Of a DNA stretch of 64,000 bases, positions 49,941-59,580 are shown one piece after another. The stretch's first letter is position 1. Every line of letters begins with the position of its first letter. The translations under genes and the position numbers were made by a program. Below the pieces are notes generated by a model that was not told the DNA's origin, made no database searches, and saw only the letters and a program-made list of their open reading frames with translations. The DNA is from SZUA-36 sp963749115 (GTDB lineage: Bacteria; Pseudomonadota; Gammaproteobacteria; Xanthomonadales; SZUA-36), in NCBI GenBank assembly GCA_963749115.1, contig CAVVLP010000001.1, positions 62,001 through 126,000 on the forward strand, in the 5' to 3' direction.

Positions 49941-51392
49941 TCAGAAACTCCAGAATTCGGGCAAAAACAAAACCAGTACAGTATATATTTCAAGCCGGCC
50001 AAGCAGCATGGCGAAGGATAAAATAACTTTGGCCGTATCGTTCAAAGAAGCAAAGTTTACACCTGCATCCCCAAGCGCAGGTCCCATGTTGCTTATACAG
50101 GCGACCACTGCAGAATAAGATGTGACCATATCGAGACCGGTGGCAGTAAGTAGCATGGTCATGACTGCGAAGCTGGCTATGAAAAGTAAGAAAAACCCCC
50201 AAATAGCGGCCATTAGCTGTGGCGTAACGGTCTGGCCATCGTATTTGATCGGTAAGGCGGCATTGGGATGAATTAACAGACGCAGTTCCCGTAATGCCTG
50301 GCGATTTAACAAAGTGACACGTATGACCTTCATACCCCCTGCAGTACTACCGGCACAACCACCAATGAATGCAATGAATATGAGTAGAAGTGGTACAAAG
50401 CTCGGCCAGGTATAAAACGGGTCAGTGGTATAGCCCGTTGTCGACATCACAGAAACGACATGAAACGCACCATGGCGCAATGAAGTTGCCACGCTGTCAA
50501 AGGTGTTTGTAACGTAAAGTGCAAAAGTCGCCAAAAATATAAAAACTAACAACAACAAAAAGTAAACCTTGAGTTCATTGTCCCTGAAGTAATGTTGGAA
50601 ACTGGCCTTGTGCCACGCAACGTAGTGCAGACCGAAGTTAATGCCCGCAATGAACATAAAGAACATGGCTATGACTTCAAGTTCGGGATTATCCCAGTAC
50701 GCCAAACTTTCATTATGGGTGGAAAAACCACCGGTGGCCACCGTGCTGAAACCATGCCCAACGGCGTCAAACAAATCCATTCCGCCCATATCATAGGCAA
50801 TGATGCAGACTATGGTGATACCGACATAAATCAACCACAAAGCTTTTGCGGTTTCGGTGACACGTGGTGTGAGTTTGGCATCTTTAACCGGGCCGGGTGT
50901 CTCTGCCTTGTACAACTGCATGCCACCGATACGCAGCATCGGTAGTATGGCAACGGCCAATACGATGATACCCATACCCCCCAGCCATTGCGTCTCCATG
51001 CGGTAAAAAAGGATAGCGCGTGGCAGCGCGTCAACATTACTGATTATCGTCGCGCCCGTTGTTGTGAAGCCGGACGCGGATTCAAATACCGCATCCCAAA
51101 TCGATAAGTCCGGCGACGTCAGCAATATGAAAGGTAACGATCCCACGAGGATGACCGCCAACCAGCTACTGGTGACAATCAGGAAACCATCACGCACGCG
51201 TAACTCACGCTTTTCATGCCTGACCGGTAAGTAAATCAGCAATCCAGCAACCAGGAAAATTGCTGCACTATCCAGAAAAAGCTGGACAGTACCATCGTCG
51301 TAGTACATCGAAACAAGAATTGGCGGCAACATCATCAGGCTTGAAGCTATGACAAGTAATCCGATGACTCGTTGAATACCCGCAAATCTCAT
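49941..51392 (-). CDS. trkH: TrkH family potassium uptake protein
   Basis: 483 residues, all membrane. Four P-loop-like segments carry the filter motifs (SGFTTTGAT, VGHGFSTVATGGFSTH, MSTTGYTTD and SNMGPALG), giving the pseudo-tetramer of Trk/Ktr/HKT channels. It needs a cytosolic RCK partner (TrkA) that is not in the window. Intact across the whole length. Confidence 0.92.
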   Translation of the reverse strand: MRFAGIQRVIGLLVIASSLMMLPPILVSMYYDDGTVQLFLDSAAIFLVAGLLIYLPVRHEKRELRVRDGFLIVTSSWLAVILVGSLPFILLTSPDLSIWDAVFESASGFTTTGATIISNVDALPRAILFYRMETQWLGGMGIIVLAVAILPMLRIGGMQLYKAETPGPVKDAKLTPRVTETAKALWLIYVGITIVCIIAYDMGGMDLFDAVGHGFSTVATGGFSTHNESLAYWDNPELEVIAMFFMFIAGINFGLHYVAWHKASFQHYFRDNELKVYFLLLLVFIFLATFALYVTNTFDSVATSLRHGAFHVVSVMSTTGYTTDPFYTWPSFVPLLLIFIAFIGGCAGSTAGGMKVIRVTLLNRQALRELRLLIHPNAALPIKYDGQTVTPQLMAAIWGFFLLFIASFAVMTMLLTATGLDMVTSYSAVVACISNMGPALGDAGVNFASLNDTAKVILSFAMLLGRLEIYTVLVLFLPEFWSF

Positions 51393-51515
51393 GTTTATCC
51401 CGGATTAATGCCGCATCAGTCTGGAAAGGGTGTTTCCAGAAGCGGTTCTTAAAGTCAAGAAACAAAAAATCACGTGCAGGGTACGACTAGTGGTTGATCA
51501 AAGCAACACTGATTA

Positions 51516-52553
51516 TTACCGGGTCTGATACCAACGGACACCGGATTCATCCGTATTGATTCCGACCTCACCCGCGTAAAGCAAATAATTAAGGTGGGCA
51601 ACGGCCTCACCGGTGGCCATCATCAGGTTGCTGTCAGTAATTTTGCTCTTGAACAATGCAGGAAAAACATCCACTGCCCTTTGCGGTTCACAACAGAACT
51701 GTTTCAGCTTTTCCAGTCCAAGCTCATGTTCTTCAATCAACGCATCAAGGCGTCCCTTGACACCGCGGAAAGGCTTGCCATGTGATGGCAGCACCAACAC
51801 GTCATCCGGCAGCAGGGTTTTCATGCGATGCAGCGAGTCAAACCAGCCCTCAAGTGGGTTGGCAGCAGGTTCGGTGGGGTAAACACTGACGTTCGGCGAA
51901 ATCGTCGGCAGAATCTGGTCACCCGAGATCAGCACGTTTTGCTCAGGGTTGTATAAACAGGCGTGCTCGGGTGAATGGCCATGACCGGTAATGACCTGCC
52001 ACTGCTGCTCACCGATGTGAACCGGAAGGTCCTCGTGCATGCGGTGGTAGGCTTGTGGTAGTTGTGCAACCACCGTGCCGAACGAACCAAACATCTCGAT
52101 ATAACGCGACATGTTCTCTTCAGCGAAGCCGGCTGCCCGGTAAAAGCGCCGGCCCTCTTTGGGCGCTGGCAGACCGGTGTCGGATACGAGAATCCGGCAT
52201 AGCAGGTATTCATCCCGGGGCATGTACAGATCAACATCAAAAAGCTCGCAAAGCCAGCCTGCGCAACCCGCATGATCAGGGTGCAGATGGGTGACCAACA
52301 CCCTTGATACCGGCGCATTGTTCAGCGTTTTGCTGAAAACATTTTCCCAGGTTCTGCGCGTGATGCCGGTATGAATACCCGTGTCGACAATGGCCCAGCC
52401 GTCACCATCTTCCAGCAACCAGACGTTGATATGCCCCAGCATGAATGGCAGGGGCAGACGCAGCCATTTCAACCCGGGAAGAATATCAACGGCTTCACCG
52501 ATATCAGGCTCGAAATCATATTCGTATGTGATTGAGTTCGGTGGATAAGCCAT
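51516..52553 (-). CDS. Metallo-beta-lactamase-fold hydrolase
   Basis: 345 residues. The zinc motif THLHPDHAG is followed by GHGHSPEH and GDQILP, with a further His in LPSHGKP, so both zinc sites look complete. The family covers glyoxalase II-like, lactonase and other hydrolases; the C-terminal helix region (after residue 265) is of the type in thioesterase-like MBL proteins, but the substrate is not apparent. The gene diverges from the SDR by about 120 bases. Confidence 0.85.
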   Translation of the reverse strand: MAYPPNSITYEYDFEPDIGEAVDILPGLKWLRLPLPFMLGHINVWLLEDGDGWAIVDTGIHTGITRRTWENVFSKTLNNAPVSRVLVTHLHPDHAGCAGWLCELFDVDLYMPRDEYLLCRILVSDTGLPAPKEGRRFYRAAGFAEENMSRYIEMFGSFGTVVAQLPQAYHRMHEDLPVHIGEQQWQVITGHGHSPEHACLYNPEQNVLISGDQILPTISPNVSVYPTEPAANPLEGWFDSLHRMKTLLPDDVLVLPSHGKPFRGVKGRLDALIEEHELGLEKLKQFCCEPQRAVDVFPALFKSKITDSNLMMATGEAVAHLNYLLYAGEVGINTDESGVRWYQTR

Positions 52554-52671
52554 CGGTCTATTATGTAGCAGAGCTATGACCGGTGATACCGTTTCTGGCT
52601 ATAATCCGGCAATCACGTTTGACCGTCCACGCCACGTTCCAATGGGTGGCACCTGCAAAAGGATGAATCGT

Positions 52672-53451
52672 ATGGATCTGAAAATCGCCGGCCGCAAGGC
52701 CATTATCTGCGCCTCGAGCAAGGGACTCGGTAAGGCCTGTGCACTCGCGCTCGCGGGTGAAGGTGTTGATGTATGGATTTGCGCCCGTTCAAGTGGCCCT
52801 CTTAAGGACGCTGTTGATGAAATCAACGCCGTTGGTGGTGGAAAAGCGACTGCAATCACTGCCGATGTCACCACCATCGAGGGACGTACCGCCCTGTACG
52901 AGGCCTGCCCTGCCCCCGACATCCTGGTTAATAACGCAGGTGGTCCGGCACCGGGTGACTTCCGTAACTGGAACCAGGAAGACTGGTTCGATGCGATCAA
53001 TGCCAATATGTACAGCGCCATCGACATGATTAAGCGCTGTCTGGACGGCATGATTGAGCGCCGTTTCGGCCGTATCGTCAATATCACCAGCGTGGCGGTT
53101 AAGATGCCGGTATCGGTGTTGGGTCTTTCCAACGGTGCCCGCACGGGTTTGACCGGCTTCATATCCGGTATCGCCCGGGAACCGGCACAGTACAATGTCA
53201 CCATCAACAACCTGTTGCCCGGCTATATTGCAACCGACCGGATGTGGTCGGTGCTGGAAGCGGGCGCCAAACAGTCGGGAACGGATCTCGAATCATTCCA
53301 GCAGAACATGTTCAGCAAAATTGGTGCCCGACGTCCGGGGGAACCAGATGAATTCGGTGCCACCTGCGCCTTTCTTTGCAGTCAGCAAGCCGCCTATATA
53401 ACGGCGCAAAATGTGCTGATGGACGGTGGACTCTACCCGGGCACTTTCTGA
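52672..53451 (+). CDS. Short-chain dehydrogenase family protein lacking the catalytic Tyr/Lys pair
   Basis: 259 residues from ATG 52672 (AAGGA upstream; ATG 52663 possible). The Rossmann motif ICASSKGLGKAC, NNAGG and NITSVAV are normal, but where YxxxK is expected the protein reads LSNGARTGLTGF, with Ser and Arg. A conserved branch of SDRs with this SNGAR motif exists by recollection; function may be redox with altered chemistry or non-catalytic. Seventeen bases separate it from the next gene. Confidence 0.8.
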   Translation: MDLKIAGRKAIICASSKGLGKACALALAGEGVDVWICARSSGPLKDAVDEINAVGGGKATAITADVTTIEGRTALYEACPAPDILVNNAGGPAPGDFRNWNQEDWFDAINANMYSAIDMIKRCLDGMIERRFGRIVNITSVAVKMPVSVLGLSNGARTGLTGFISGIAREPAQYNVTINNLLPGYIATDRMWSVLEAGAKQSGTDLESFQQNMFSKIGARRPGEPDEFGATCAFLCSQQAAYITAQNVLMDGGLYPGTF

Positions 53452-53467
53452 CCCTGGAGCCTGCCCA

Positions 53468-54730
53468 ATGATGAGAAAAGGACTCAAACCCGCACTCAAA
53501 TTCGGCTTTGATTCGCCCCTCGAAGCCGAAGGTCTTCGCAGGGTACTGCCATTCAAGCGGTCATGGGTTGCGATTGCAGTACTGGCAGCCATGGATGCCG
53601 CCTTTATCATCCCTGCAATAATCACTTTTAAACAGGCGATGAATGAGTGGGGCAGCTACGACTCGTTGTTCGACCTGGTGGCAGCGTTGTTTCTCAGCGC
53701 CTGGTTACTCGGCTGGATCATCGCGCCACTGATATTGAGCATCATCCTGATACTGCTGCTATTTGGGCGTGAGATTCTCAAAGCCGGACCCGCCAGCGTT
53801 GAAATTTTTCTGGGCATACCCATTGTCGGTCTTACGTCACGTTACGATGTGTCGAAGATGCGTAACCTGCGCTTCGAACAACCGCCAAAAAAATCCGGTA
53901 AATCGTGGCGAGGCCCGCACCTGGTATTTGACTACGGACCCAACACGGTTGCCTTCGGCTCGGACATCAGGGGTGAAGAGGTATCGGCATTAAGAGCGCA
54001 ACTGGAATTTGCCACCGGTGCAAAAATTCGTCACGGCAAAGCGCTTGACGATGAAATGCAGACCGAACGGAAAACTGTTAATGAACAGGCTCCCGTATTG
54101 CCTGTCGCGGCTCCAGCGACCGGCCACCCTCCTCTCACGCTGACCTCCCCTTCAGCGTTGGTATTGATAGTCGCCAACCTGATCCCCGTCGCCGGAAGTG
54201 TGTTTCTGGGTTGGAATCTCTCCGATGTGATGGTGCTTTACTGGGCTGAAAGTGCAGTGATCGGTGTTTTCAATATTTGCAAGATCATCATTATCGGACG
54301 CTGGGCTGCCCTGTTTGCCGCACCTTTCTTTGCTGCTCATTTTGGCGGTTTCATGGCGGTACATTTCATGTTTATCTATACGATATTCATCCAGCAATTC
54401 CAGGCCGGAGGCGAGTCCGCCGGTGAGTTGGCGGAAGTTGCCTTGCTCTTCACCAGTTTGTGGCCCGCACTGGCCGCATTGTTTATCAGTCACGCCTATT
54501 CTTTTGTCTCAAACTTTCTCGGTCGCAAGGAGTACCGCGGGAAAACCGTCAACGACCAGATGTCAGAGCCCTATGGCCGCATCATGTTTATGCAATTGGT
54601 ATTGATCATCGGCGGTGGCCTGACCATGGCACTCGGAAGCCCGGTGCCGGTTCTGCTGATCATGATTGCCCTGAAGATATTCTTTGACGTGAAAGCACAC
54701 CTCAAACAACACTCGGGTGGCAAGCACTAA
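53468..54730 (+). CDS. DUF6498-like multi-span membrane protein
   Basis: 420 residues from ATG 53468 (GGAG upstream). Two N-terminal helices and a ~100-residue soluble segment (DVSKMRNLRFEQ to KALDDE) are followed by six or so helices with the LYWAESAVIGVFNI motif and SHAYSFVSNFLGRKEY, which mark DUF6498 proteins. It likely forms an operon with the SDR upstream. No biochemical role is known. Confidence 0.7.
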   Translation: MMRKGLKPALKFGFDSPLEAEGLRRVLPFKRSWVAIAVLAAMDAAFIIPAIITFKQAMNEWGSYDSLFDLVAALFLSAWLLGWIIAPLILSIILILLLFGREILKAGPASVEIFLGIPIVGLTSRYDVSKMRNLRFEQPPKKSGKSWRGPHLVFDYGPNTVAFGSDIRGEEVSALRAQLEFATGAKIRHGKALDDEMQTERKTVNEQAPVLPVAAPATGHPPLTLTSPSALVLIVANLIPVAGSVFLGWNLSDVMVLYWAESAVIGVFNICKIIIIGRWAALFAAPFFAAHFGGFMAVHFMFIYTIFIQQFQAGGESAGELAEVALLFTSLWPALAALFISHAYSFVSNFLGRKEYRGKTVNDQMSEPYGRIMFMQLVLIIGGGLTMALGSPVPVLLIMIALKIFFDVKAHLKQHSGGKH

Positions 54731-54752
54731 ACAACTGCCGCCACCCGAGTGT
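54709..54752. terminator. Convergent terminator-like hairpin
   Basis: A perfect 13-bp inverted repeat (54709-54721 with 54740-54752) around an 18-base loop, overlapping the last codons of the DUF6498-like gene. It sits between two convergent genes. There is no clear T tract, so the call as a terminator is tentative. Confidence 0.55.
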
Positions 54753-54776
54753 CGTTCATTGGCGCTGGTAAAACTT

Positions 54777-57512
54777 TTACTTAATATCCTCCAGCGCCGC
54801 ATGGGCTGCCGCCAATCGAGCGATCGGCACACGGAAAGGCGAACAGGAAACATAATCGACACCCAGTTTATGGCACAGGTGGATACTCTTCGGATCACCG
54901 CCATGTTCACCACAAACACCGATTTCCAGATCTTTACGTACCGCACGCCCTTCTTCGGTGGCAATCTTCATCAGCCGACCGACACCGTCAGGGTCAATGC
55001 TGGCGAATGGATTGTCCTTGAGCAGACCGTCCTGGAGGTACTGCACCAGGAAGCCCGACTCGGCATCATCACGCGAGATGCCGTATGTCGTTTGGGTAAG
55101 ATCATTGGTGCCGAATGAAAAGAACTCGGCAGTTTCAGCAATCTTGCCCGCGGTCAGCGCCGCACGTGGAATCTCGATCATGGTTCCGATCAGGTAAGGT
55201 ATTTTGGCGCCATTTTCCTCCATCACCCTGATGGCTTTAACCTCAAGGGTCTTGCGCATCAGGTTGAACTCACTTTCATGTGATACCAGCGGTATCATCA
55301 CTTCAGGCCGCACATCAACACCATCTGCGGCACATCGGCAGGCCGCTTCGAAGATGGCCTGAACCTGCATCGTGTAGAGACCGGGAATGGTAATACCCAG
55401 ACGTACACCCCGCGTACCGAGCATCGGGTTGGACTCTTCAAGGGCAGTGACACGTTGAAGTAATGTACGTTTCTCCTCGATTTCTTCAAGGGTACGATCC
55501 AGATCCTTGAGATTGGACAGATGCTGCATACGCAACTTGAGATCGGTCAGATCCATCATCAGGTCGTGGGCAGAGGGCAGGAACTCATGTAATGGCGGAT
55601 CCAGCAATCGAATGATCACCGGGTAACCATCCATGGCGCGGAACAAGCCTTCAAAATCCGAGCGCTGCATTGGCAATAACCTGCTAATGGCTTCGTTACG
55701 TTCTGAAAGCGTGCTGGCCACGATCACTTTCTGCATAATTGGTAGCCTGTCCTCCTGGAAGAACATATGCTCTGTGCGGCACAGGCCGATGCCCTTGGCA
55801 CCGTACTGACGTGCGCGTTTCGCGTCTTCGGGATAATCTGCATTTGCACGTACGCCAATCTTGCGTATGTCATCGGCCCACGACAGTATTTTTATCAGAT
55901 AAGGGTCATTGAAATCGGGTATCTGTGTCGGCAACTTGCTGGCATAAATAAAACCCGTGTTGCCATCGATAGAAAGATAATCACCTTCCTTGATTACCAG
56001 GTCTTCACCCACCGTCATCTCGTGGTTATCCAGGTCAATTTCGATGTCAGTGACGCCCACGACCGCAGGTTTGCCAAACTGGCGTGCGACCAGTGCCGCG
56101 TGGCTGGTACGTCCACCCTTGCAGGTGACAACGCCTTTTGCCGCCAGCATACCATGCACGTCATCAGGCCTGGTTTCCGGTCTGACGAGGATGACGTTCC
56201 TGCCGTCCTCCTTAGCCCAGCGCTCGGCAAGACCGGGGTCAAAAGCGATGATGCCCACGGCAGCACCCGGTGATACATTGAGACCCCTGGCAATCGGTTG
56301 CACTTTTTTAAGTGCTTCTCCCTGCAGTTGTGGATGCAGGAAAAAATCGACCTGATCCGTTTTTACGCGTGACACAGCTTCTGCGATCGTTATCAGGCCT
56401 TCATCAACCATATCAACGGCTATGCGTACTTCAGCCTGCGCTGTGCGCTTGCCGTCACGTGTCTGCAGCAGCCAGAGCTTACCCTGCTCAATGGTAAATT
56501 CCATGTCCTGCATATTGCGGTGGTGTTTTTCCAGCCGGCGGGCAATCTGTTCCAGCTCGGCATGCATTTTCGGCATATCCCTGCCCAATTGCCTGATGGG
56601 TAATGTGGTTCGGGTTCCGGCAACAACATCTTCACCCTGTGCATTGATCAGGTAATCACCTTCAAGCGTAGGCGCACCATTTGTTGCATTGCGCGACATG
56701 AACACACCGGTGGCTGAATCATCACCCAGGTTGCCAAACACCATCGTCTGGATGTTGACCGCAGTACCCAGATCGTGGTCAATTCCCGCAGCGTTGCGAT
56801 AATCAATCGCCCGCTTTCCATTCCAGGATTTAAACACGGCCTCGGTCGCCTGCTGTAACTGCTCATAGGGATCGGTCGGAAACTCCCGGCCGGTATAGCT
56901 ACGGATAATTTCCCTGAATCTCGACGTAACGGCCTTCCATGCTTCTGCATTCATATCGGCATCATTTTCAACCTGGGATTCACGCCGCTGAGCGGTGATC
57001 ACCGCTTCGAAGACCTCATCGGGGACGCCCATCACAACACCACCAAACATCTGCACCAGCCGGCGATAAAGATCATATGCAAAACGCGGACGCCTGGTCA
57101 GCTTGGCCATGCTTTCTGCAATTTCGTCATTCATGCCGATATTGAGGATGGTATCCATCATGCCCGGCATTGAAAATTTGGCACCGGAACGGCAGGACAC
57201 CAACAATGGGTTTTTCGGGTCCCCGAAACTCTTGCCGGTTATCTTTTCCAGTTCAGTTGTAGCTGCCAGCGCCTGCTCCCACAACCCTTTTGGAAATTTC
57301 TCCTTGCCAGCAAGATAATCGTTACAGCCTTCGGTCGTTACCGTAAAGCCGGGTGGTACCGGAATACCCAGGCTGGTGGCATCAAACAGGTTGACGCCTT
57401 TACCGCCGAGCAATCCACGCAAGGCTTCCCAGTCTCCATCGTAGCGGGCCAGTACCTCTTCAACTTCTCCGAACAGGTAAACGTATTTTTGTGGGTTCTT
57501 TTTAGAGGGCAT
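54777..57512 (-). CDS. ppdK: Pyruvate phosphate dikinase
   Basis: 911 residues from ATG 57512; a longer frame from 57671 covers only intergenic sequence. N-terminal nucleotide-binding domain (GGKGVNLFD, VSCRSGAKFSMPGMMDT), the phospho-His in GGRTSHAALVARQ with the Thr two before it, and the C-terminal pyruvate/PEP domain with GVCGEHGGDPKS (catalytic Cys). It converts pyruvate, ATP and phosphate to PEP, AMP and pyrophosphate, reversibly. A regulatory kinase (PDRP) is not seen. It is divergent from the radical SAM gene. Confidence 0.95.
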   Translation of the reverse strand: MPSKKNPQKYVYLFGEVEEVLARYDGDWEALRGLLGGKGVNLFDATSLGIPVPPGFTVTTEGCNDYLAGKEKFPKGLWEQALAATTELEKITGKSFGDPKNPLLVSCRSGAKFSMPGMMDTILNIGMNDEIAESMAKLTRRPRFAYDLYRRLVQMFGGVVMGVPDEVFEAVITAQRRESQVENDADMNAEAWKAVTSRFREIIRSYTGREFPTDPYEQLQQATEAVFKSWNGKRAIDYRNAAGIDHDLGTAVNIQTMVFGNLGDDSATGVFMSRNATNGAPTLEGDYLINAQGEDVVAGTRTTLPIRQLGRDMPKMHAELEQIARRLEKHHRNMQDMEFTIEQGKLWLLQTRDGKRTAQAEVRIAVDMVDEGLITIAEAVSRVKTDQVDFFLHPQLQGEALKKVQPIARGLNVSPGAAVGIIAFDPGLAERWAKEDGRNVILVRPETRPDDVHGMLAAKGVVTCKGGRTSHAALVARQFGKPAVVGVTDIEIDLDNHEMTVGEDLVIKEGDYLSIDGNTGFIYASKLPTQIPDFNDPYLIKILSWADDIRKIGVRANADYPEDAKRARQYGAKGIGLCRTEHMFFQEDRLPIMQKVIVASTLSERNEAISRLLPMQRSDFEGLFRAMDGYPVIIRLLDPPLHEFLPSAHDLMMDLTDLKLRMQHLSNLKDLDRTLEEIEEKRTLLQRVTALEESNPMLGTRGVRLGITIPGLYTMQVQAIFEAACRCAADGVDVRPEVMIPLVSHESEFNLMRKTLEVKAIRVMEENGAKIPYLIGTMIEIPRAALTAGKIAETAEFFSFGTNDLTQTTYGISRDDAESGFLVQYLQDGLLKDNPFASIDPDGVGRLMKIATEEGRAVRKDLEIGVCGEHGGDPKSIHLCHKLGVDYVSCSPFRVPIARLAAAHAALEDIK

Positions 57513-57829
57513 GCTTAGTCTCCGTACATCAATAGTTTCAATATGAATGACAAAATTTGCAGTGGTAGACGATAAACCCAATACCATTTGAGCATGGTGA
57601 TTTAGGTCAGGTACGGTGCATAAAACTGCCGTAAAGCTGCGAAAAACCCTGCTGACCGACCTCAGGGGCATGAGCAGAAAACATGACCTATATCATTGTA
57701 TTCAAGCTTGTTTGAACCATAATCACACCCCGGCTATAAGCACAAAACAGACCGGCTATCAAAAATGGGCGCTCAGACCGGTCTCAGGACCGGCTAATTC
57801 CTTGGGGATTTGGAGAAGAGGTTAGAAAC
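57513..57829. other. Divergent promoter region between ppdK and the radical SAM gene
   Basis: 317 bases with no gene. CAGACCGG occurs twice (57749-57756 and 57775-57782), with a further ACCGG at 57791 that creates small inverted matches such as GACCGG and CCGGTC. These may be binding sites but are too short to assign. Ribosome site before the radical SAM gene: GAGAAGAGG. Confidence 0.5.
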
Positions 57830-59137
57830 ATGAATGCAGCAGTTTTGGAAACGAAACCAGACACCACAAGCAAAAGCATTGATCCAATGCCGGAGGCGCC
57901 GGCGCTCACGCCGCAAGAATACTACCGGCTTCCATGGACGCTCAATGACAATGGTATATCCTGGCTGGAAGTGACGGACGCTTGCAACCTGACCTGCGAG
58001 GGCTGTTATCGTCCGCATATAGATAATCACAAATCACTCGAGCAAATTGCCGAAGAACTGGCGGTGTTCAAGAGCCAGCGTAAAAGTGACTGTATGAGCC
58101 TGGCGGGCGGTGATCCGCTGATGCACCCCGAAATAGTTGAAATCGTCCGTATGGTGCGCGAGGGTGGCTGGAAACCCATTATCAATACCAATGGCCTGGC
58201 ACTCGGCAAGAAATTGCTGATGAAACTCAAGGAAGCCGGTGCTTCCGGGTTCACTTTTCATATTGATACCACACAGATCAGAAAAGACTCTGAGGCCTCG
58301 ACAGAGGCAGGCCATAACGAACTACGTACCAAGTTTGCCAAAATGGTCGCCGAAGCTGGCGGTTTAACCTGCTCGTTCAACCAGACTGTAAGTGTTAACA
58401 CGCTTGACCAGGTCAAGGACACCATGGAGTGGGCATTGCAGTACCCGGATATCGTGCATACGGTGGTGTTTATCCTGTTCCGTAGCCCCAGTCTTACCGG
58501 TGATTTTGACTTCTATGCGAACGGTGAAAACGTAACAGAGTATGATAATTATGAGGAAACGCCCTGGGGTGGCGACCGTCTCATTGAGGCCAGGCACGTG
58601 GTTGCAAAAATCCGTGAAGTCGACCCCGATTTTGAACCCAGCGCCTACCTCGGTGGCACGGTTGACCCAAATTCAACCAAGTGGCTGATTGGCGCCCGCA
58701 TGGCCAATAAAAACATGGGGTTTGGTTACGTCAGCCCCAAGTACATGGAGTACCTGCAAATGGGCCACCATTTGTTCAAGGGAACCTGGCTGAGCTACTC
58801 GACACCGAAGCTTCTGCAACGTGGCAAATCAACAACTGCAATGTTTTCACTGGTTGATGGCGGTATGCGGAAAATCGGCAAACGTTACCTGCATGCGCTG
58901 AGTCATGACGATGCGTCCATCCTCGACAAGCTGCATATGCAGACGTTCACAATTATCCAGCCTGTGGATCTGATGGCCGATGGCCGTGCCAACATGTGTG
59001 ACGGTTGCCCGGACATGACCGTATACAATGGTCAGCTTTACTGGAGTTGCCGGCTCGAGGAAATCAAGAGCCACGGCTGTTTTATGCAGGCGGCACCACG
59101 CAAGTGTGAAAAACCAATGCAGCCGGAAATCGCCTGA
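57830..59137 (+). CDS. Radical SAM protein with C-terminal Cys cluster (SPASM-like)
   Basis: 435 residues. The radical SAM [4Fe-4S] motif is CNLTCEGC (Cys about 48, 52 and 55), with the GGDPLMHPE motif that follows in peptide- and cofactor-modifying members. A C-terminal CDGCPD, YWSCRLEE, SHGCF and RKCEKP give five Cys able to hold auxiliary clusters as in SPASM/twitch proteins. No precursor peptide gene is evident nearby. The substrate is unknown; the gene diverges from ppdK. Confidence 0.82.
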   Translation: MNAAVLETKPDTTSKSIDPMPEAPALTPQEYYRLPWTLNDNGISWLEVTDACNLTCEGCYRPHIDNHKSLEQIAEELAVFKSQRKSDCMSLAGGDPLMHPEIVEIVRMVREGGWKPIINTNGLALGKKLLMKLKEAGASGFTFHIDTTQIRKDSEASTEAGHNELRTKFAKMVAEAGGLTCSFNQTVSVNTLDQVKDTMEWALQYPDIVHTVVFILFRSPSLTGDFDFYANGENVTEYDNYEETPWGGDRLIEARHVVAKIREVDPDFEPSAYLGGTVDPNSTKWLIGARMANKNMGFGYVSPKYMEYLQMGHHLFKGTWLSYSTPKLLQRGKSTTAMFSLVDGGMRKIGKRYLHALSHDDASILDKLHMQTFTIIQPVDLMADGRANMCDGCPDMTVYNGQLYWSCRLEEIKSHGCFMQAAPRKCEKPMQPEIA

Positions 59138-59316
59138 TTCGGTATAAGTTTTAACCATAAAACAGGCGTGCATTGTGGTTTTAGTATCCCCAATGCACAT
59201 CTGTAAAAATGGGCGAAATGAACGAATCGCTGGTCCCGTCTTCAAAGCATGCTGGAATTGCAGACGGATCCCACGAATGAAATCGATGCTGAAAACAATC
59301 CTGTTATTGGTCAGCA

Positions 59317-59511
59317 TTGGACGCTATCGTGGAAAAACGTGAAACCCGGCGGATCAACCTGAAACCAAAGGTCCCCGTCATCATCCTTTACATCACGGCC
59401 AGCATTGATGCAGATGGTGAGATCCGTTTCTACAAGGATATCTACAACCGCGACCAGAAAGTCCTGGATGCATTTAACGGACCGGTGCTCATACAACCAC
59501 CCAAAGTCTAG
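59317..59511 (+). pseudogene. C-terminal fragment of a YcbB-type L,D-transpeptidase
   Basis: 64 residues. The stretch ETRRINLKPKVPVIILY, then DADGEIRFYKDIYNRD and VLDAF, matches the extreme C-terminus of large L,D-transpeptidases (usually PVPVYLLYWTAW then IYxRD). The catalytic SHGCIR segment is absent upstream, where only short frames occur (59138-59316). It is either a decayed remnant or the end of a gene disrupted in the assembly. Confidence 0.6.
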
Positions 59512-59580
59512 GCGGCAACGGTTCATGCGGGCAGACGGGTCTGGCCTGTCACCCAGCTTACAAAGGAGCCCACTTTCCGG

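Noticed and set aside
49891..50002. Extended N-terminus for the LRR lipoprotein
   Set aside because: It would overlap trkH and bury the lipoprotein signal, which begins at Met 49891.
57513..57671. Longer PPDK start
   Set aside because: Known PPDK begins near the KKNPQKYVYLFG segment, and the upstream frame is intergenic in character.
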